Assembly (NCBI GenBank): GCA_964599275.1
Contig: CAZRFK010000010.1
Span: forward strand, 1 to 34,878
Length of the DNA stretch: 34,878 nt
Direction: 5' to 3'
DNA from: PUMD01 sp964599275
GTDB lineage: Bacteria; Bacillota; Sulfobacillia; SLMV01
The translations under genes and the position numbers were made by a program. Below, piece after piece: positions 31,693 to 34,878 of this stretch. Every line of letters starts with the position of its first letter. The first letter of the stretch is position 1. The notes under the pieces are model-generated. The model had not been told where the DNA came from. It saw only the letters and a list, made by a program, of their open reading frames with translations, and did not search any database.

Positions 31693-33594
31693 GTGTATAC
31701 GGCAGGTAATTACGATGTTATCGTTGTAGGAGCTGGACATGCCGGATGTGAGGCAGCTCTGGCAGCGGCCCGTCTTGGAAGGCAAACTCTGCTGTTAACT
31801 TTAAACATAGATAGTATAGCGATGATGCCCTGCAATCCATCGATAGGGGGTCCGGGTAAAGGGCAGCTAGCTAGTGAAATAGATGCATTGGGTGGGGAAA
31901 TGGGCAAAAATATTGATGATTCATTTATTCAGATCCGGACCCTGAATACTGGAAAAGGGCCTGCGGTTCAGGCTCTGCGTGCCCAGGCGGACAAGGATGT
32001 CTACTCCCACAGAATGCTTCAGGAGATTCAGAAACAGGATCGTTTAACTTTAAGGCAGGCAATGGTAGATAGGCTGTTGGTTTCCGATATCGGACATGTT
32101 AAAGGGGTGGCAACTAAAACGGATTTGAAATACAGGGCAAAGACAGTAATACTCACCTGCGGCGTATATCTGAATGGTCGTGTAATCACAGGTGATCACG
32201 CCTATGAGTCCGGTCCAAATGGACTGCTTCCTGCCCGGGGTTTATCCGAGAATTTGGTGCAGCACGGGCTAACGGTGAGGCGATTCAAAACTGGTACTCC
32301 TCCCCGTCTGGATGGACAGACGGTTGATGTGGAGGAAATGGAAGAGCAGCTTGGTGATGAGCAGCCCAAAGCTTTTTCCTACATGTCTCCACCCAATGAT
32401 CCGGAAGGTGATATTGTCGACAGTTCATTCTGGCGCCCCGAATACCAGATGCCCTGTTGGCTGACCCGCACAAACGAAAAAACACATCAGGTGATTCATG
32501 ATAACATCAACCGGGCTCCCCTTTTTGATGGGACTATAGAAGGAGTAGGCCCACGTTATTGTCCATCTGTGGAAGACAAGGTCATGCGTTTTCCAGATAA
32601 GGATTCTCATCCAATATTTCTGGAGCCTGAAGGCCGCACCACCGATGAGATGTATGTATTAGGACTGTCAACCAGCCTTCCAGAAGATGTTCAAATGGAG
32701 ATATTGAAAACCATTCCTGGCTTGCGTGGTGCTGAAATAATACGCCCCGGTTATGCTATAGAATACGATTACCTTGATCCACTGGATCTGTCACCGAGTT
32801 TACAGTCTAAAATTATTGAGGGGTTGTTTTGTGCAGGTCAGATAAATGGGACTTCAGGATATGAGGAAGCGGCAGCCCAAGGATTAATAGCAGGCTTGAA
32901 TGCTGCCAGATCTGTAGTCAATGAGGAGCCGATAATTCTTGACCGTTCACAAGCTTATATAGGAGTACTAATTGATGATCTGGTTACCAGTGGGGTGGAT
33001 GAACCGTACCGTATGCTAACTGCGAGGGCAGAATACCGGCTGATGCTTCGCCAGGACAATGCCGATCTGCGTTTAACTGATATAGGTTACAGCGCCGGTT
33101 TGGCTTCAGAGCAGCGTTATAATCGTATGCTTAAACGCAAGCACCTCATGGAACAAGAAATGGAGCGGTTACAAAATACTAGAGTATTTCCTGACCCACA
33201 CATCAATGCATGGTTGGAGGATTTGGGGTGTTCTTCTTTAAATGAACCGGCCACATTGGCCGAACTTCTTCGAAGACCTCAAATAAGCTACCCCGATTTT
33301 GCTGAGATTGGCATGGCGGAGGAAGGGTTATCTACGGTTGTCTGGCATGAGGTTGAAATAGATCTGAAGTATCAGGGATATATAGAAAAACAAAAGCGAC
33401 AGGTTGAGAGGTTCCGACGCTCAGAAGACAAAAAAATCCCCTCTCGTATCTGCTTCGATGAGATTCCTGGGATGGCTACAGAAGCCAAGGAGAAATTAAA
33501 AAGGGTCCAACCTGAATCGCTGGGACAGGCTATGCGCATTCCTGGCGTCACACCGGCTGACATATCGGTACTGCTGGTCTGGATAGAAAAGTGA
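31693..33594 (+). CDS. mnmG: tRNA uridine-5-carboxymethylaminomethyl modification enzyme MnmG
   Basis: FAD-dependent partner of MnmE in forming cmnm5U34. 633 residues, standard long form. The FAD Rossmann motif is VVGAGHAGCEAALAAARLG. Other landmarks are CNPSIGGPGKGQLASEIDAL, the RTLNTGKGPAVQALRAQAD segment, GQINGTSGYEEAAAQGLIAG, and the C-terminal helical domain (IPGMATEAKEKLKRVQPESL) that binds MnmE. Start GTG 31693, eight bases after GGAGG; TTG 31687 is too close to the ribosome site. Confidence 0.97.
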   Translation: MYTAGNYDVIVVGAGHAGCEAALAAARLGRQTLLLTLNIDSIAMMPCNPSIGGPGKGQLASEIDALGGEMGKNIDDSFIQIRTLNTGKGPAVQALRAQADKDVYSHRMLQEIQKQDRLTLRQAMVDRLLVSDIGHVKGVATKTDLKYRAKTVILTCGVYLNGRVITGDHAYESGPNGLLPARGLSENLVQHGLTVRRFKTGTPPRLDGQTVDVEEMEEQLGDEQPKAFSYMSPPNDPEGDIVDSSFWRPEYQMPCWLTRTNEKTHQVIHDNINRAPLFDGTIEGVGPRYCPSVEDKVMRFPDKDSHPIFLEPEGRTTDEMYVLGLSTSLPEDVQMEILKTIPGLRGAEIIRPGYAIEYDYLDPLDLSPSLQSKIIEGLFCAGQINGTSGYEEAAAQGLIAGLNAARSVVNEEPIILDRSQAYIGVLIDDLVTSGVDEPYRMLTARAEYRLMLRQDNADLRLTDIGYSAGLASEQRYNRMLKRKHLMEQEMERLQNTRVFPDPHINAWLEDLGCSSLNEPATLAELLRRPQISYPDFAEIGMAEEGLSTVVWHEVEIDLKYQGYIEKQKRQVERFRRSEDKKIPSRICFDEIPGMATEAKEKLKRVQPESLGQAMRIPGVTPADISVLLVWIEK

Positions 33595-33652
33595 TAAAAC
33601 AGTCAATTCTCATAAAGATTGTGTCTAACTAGGAGAGGTGTGCTGTACGGAT

Positions 33653-34342
33653 ATGTCTTCGTCTTCAAAGGTAGACCACAAAAGAATCTCGAGACTCCTG
33701 CATTTTACCAATAGCTATCTTCCGGGGGATGCAGCCGATAAATATTCTCATCATCTTTCGCAGATTCAAAGACACAACAGCCAATTAAACCTCGTTGCTG
33801 ACTGCAATGCGAAAACACTCCTGCATCGCCACCTGCTTGATTCAATTATAGGGCTGAGAGTCCTAGACTTGTTAGCCAGCGGTCTGAATGGATCGCTGTC
33901 TGTAGTTGAAGTGGGAAGTGGAGGTGGGTTTCCTGGCCTTGTTCTGGCTGTTGCCCGACCCCATTGGTCTTTCAGGCTGATTGACAGCGCCGGTAAGAAA
34001 GTAGGCTTTTTGCTTAAAGCCATGCAAAAAATGAAAATAGAGAATACGAAAATCGTAAAATCAAGAGCTGAAAACTTACGAGCTGCTGAGAGTTATCACG
34101 ATATGTGTGTTGCTCGAGCCGTAGCCCCGGTAAACCAGCTGCTTAAAATCACCTGCCACCTGGTTAACGTCGGAGGCTTTTTCGTTTGGTGGAAAGGACG
34201 AGGCGTGAATAAGGAAATCAGAGAAGCCCACGAATCTCTGCAGAAGTTTGGTGTTAAAGTCATTGGGCGTTATCCCTACAGGTTGCCCCATGATGATATA
34301 AATCGCTCCCTGATGGTCGCTCAAAAGCTAAAACGTTATTAA
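33653..34342 (+). CDS. rsmG: 16S rRNA (guanine-N7) methyltransferase RsmG
   Basis: Methylates G527 (E. coli numbering) of 16S rRNA using SAM. About 229 residues. The SAM motif I is VVEVGSGGGFPGLVLAV, preceded by HLLDSIIGL and followed by LIDSAGKKVGFLLKA and the ARAVAPVNQLL segment typical of the family. ATG 33653 is chosen; GTG 33638 directly abuts GGAGAGG. It continues the mnmE-mnmG-rsmG operon, 58 bases after mnmG. Confidence 0.95.
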   Translation: MSSSSKVDHKRISRLLHFTNSYLPGDAADKYSHHLSQIQRHNSQLNLVADCNAKTLLHRHLLDSIIGLRVLDLLASGLNGSLSVVEVGSGGGFPGLVLAVARPHWSFRLIDSAGKKVGFLLKAMQKMKIENTKIVKSRAENLRAAESYHDMCVARAVAPVNQLLKITCHLVNVGGFFVWWKGRGVNKEIREAHESLQKFGVKVIGRYPYRLPHDDINRSLMVAQKLKRY

Positions 34343-34658
34343 GTTTAACCGCATATTAATTGACACAGGGAAGAGGTATGGCTCTCAGACCCTCGTCAGT
34401 TTGTGTCTGCCGCCTTTTCAAAATTGCCCGAGATGAACTTCTTTTGACTGGTGGTTTCCCTTTGATGTACCTTAGTAGTTAGTCAACCAGACAAGTTACA
34501 GGCTGTTTACACTGAAATAGTGTATCCAGGGTTACTTTATGCTTGGCTGTATAGATGTCTTTCATTTGTAGGGTCATTTGGGAGGATACATAGGTATCCG
34601 TGAGGAAATGTGATGAGTAAGAGTTTGATACGAGCATTCAGGGGGAGTAGATCGTCCT
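34343..34658. other. Intergenic region before the ParB/Noc gene
   Basis: About 315 bases. A 34-codon frame (34378-34482) with GGGAAGAGG nearby is not recognisable. Two short frames near 34613 are not convincing. No parS-like (GTTTCACGTGAAAC) or Noc-type (TTTCCCGGGAAA) site was seen. Presumably it holds the promoter for the ParB/Noc gene. Confidence 0.4.
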
Positions 34659-34878
34659 ATGTTGAGAAACTGGTGGGATAATCTCCGCCACAAACAGAAA
34701 GACTCATCTTCGACAGGGTCCAGGGTAGAGGAACTTAGGTTGGACCGCATCAGGCAGAGTGCGTTTCAACCGCGTAGTCACTTCCCAGAAGAGGAGTTAG
34801 GTGAACTAGCCAAGTCAATAAGCGAAGTCGGAGTCATTGAGCCGATAATCGTACGGCCCGGGTTAGAGGAGAACACTT
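34659..34878 (+). CDS. ParB/Noc-family protein, N-terminal part, cut by window end
   Basis: Seventy-three codons of a ParB/Spo0J/Noc family CTPase that binds parS or nucleoid-occlusion sites. After a charged N-terminus comes the signature of the CTPase domain: FQPRSHFPEEELGELAKSIS, then GVIEPIIVRP. In Bacillota the gene after rsmG is usually noc or the soj-spo0J pair. With no parA in sight before it, Noc is the more likely identity but not settled. Start ATG 34659, with GGGGGAG 11 bases upstream. Confidence 0.88.
   Translation, partial: MLRNWWDNLRHKQKDSSSTGSRVEELRLDRIRQSAFQPRSHFPEEELGELAKSISEVGVIEPIIVRPGLEENT

Noticed and set aside
34378..34482. 34-codon frame with a purine-rich upstream stretch before the ParB/Noc gene
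   Set aside because: Too short and without any recognised or periodic protein pattern; probably chance.
1..34878. CRISPR arrays, insertion sequences or rRNA genes
   Set aside because: No regularly spaced direct repeats, transposase frames with terminal repeats, or rRNA-like sequence were seen anywhere in the window.

Overview
The window looks like the replication-origin region of a Bacillota (Firmicutes) chromosome. The gene order is the classic one: khpB-yidC-yidD-rnpA on one side of oriC, dnaA-dnaN-yaaA-recF-dciA-remB-gyrB-gyrA on the other, with T-box regulation and AGGAGG-type ribosome sites throughout. A rubrerythrin-like ferritin and the clostridial DUF721/DciA-zinc-ribbon protein suggest an anaerobic member of the Clostridia or a neighbouring class. 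The genus cannot be read from the sequence. All functional calls rest on motif recognition and context; no database search was run.

Layout. (a) 1-5.4 kb is a sparse, eroding region: a multiply disrupted SoxB-like metallophosphatase/5'-nucleotidase, an intact ferritin-like gene, two tandem NodB-type deacetylase genes (the second frameshifted) and a small Cys-rich ORF closed by a strong terminator. (b) 5.8-11.9 kb looks like the remnant of an integrated element: a degenerate copy of the 3' half of tRNA-Arg lies at 5803-5843 and the intact tRNA-Arg at 11815-11888, in the orientation expected for tRNA-targeted integration. Between them nearly all reading frames are on the minus strand. They are small, mostly unrecognised and often broken; the exceptions are a sigma-70-family factor and a ruined PD-(D/E)XK nuclease. 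No integrase was recognised. (c) 11.8-15.1 kb holds tRNA-Arg(ACG), tRNA-Ser(GCT), tRNA-Ser(TGA), serS and mtnA behind a T-box leader. (d) 15.1-27.2 kb holds an AIR-synthase/HypE-like gene, gyrA, gyrB, an ArsR-family regulator, remB, dciA, recF, yaaA, dnaN and dnaA, all on the minus strand. (e) 25.4-28 kb is the bipartite origin. It has DnaA boxes upstream of dnaA, including two boxes in a 17-bp-arm palindrome, and a textbook DnaA-trio block (six TAG repeats next to a DnaA-like box) between dnaA and dnaN. (f) 28-34.9 kb on the plus strand holds rnpA, yidD, yidC, khpB (jag), mnmE, mnmG, rsmG and the start of a ParB/Noc gene cut by the window end.

How they work together. Genes on each side of the origin are transcribed away from it, co-directional with replication. 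The left arm carries the initiator, sliding clamp, repair/recombination mediator, predicted helicase-loading factor and gyrase. The right arm carries tRNA processing (RnpA), membrane insertion (YidD, YidC), RNA-binding KhpB, tRNA wobble-uridine modification (MnmE/MnmG), 16S rRNA methylation (RsmG) and chromosome segregation or occlusion (ParB/Noc). The most notable points are the tRNA-bounded decaying island, the absence of rpmH from its near-universal place before rnpA although the promoter is still there, clusters of DnaA-box-like sites far from oriC, an Arg at the main quinolone-determining position of GyrA, and an ArsR gene inside the gyrase neighbourhood.
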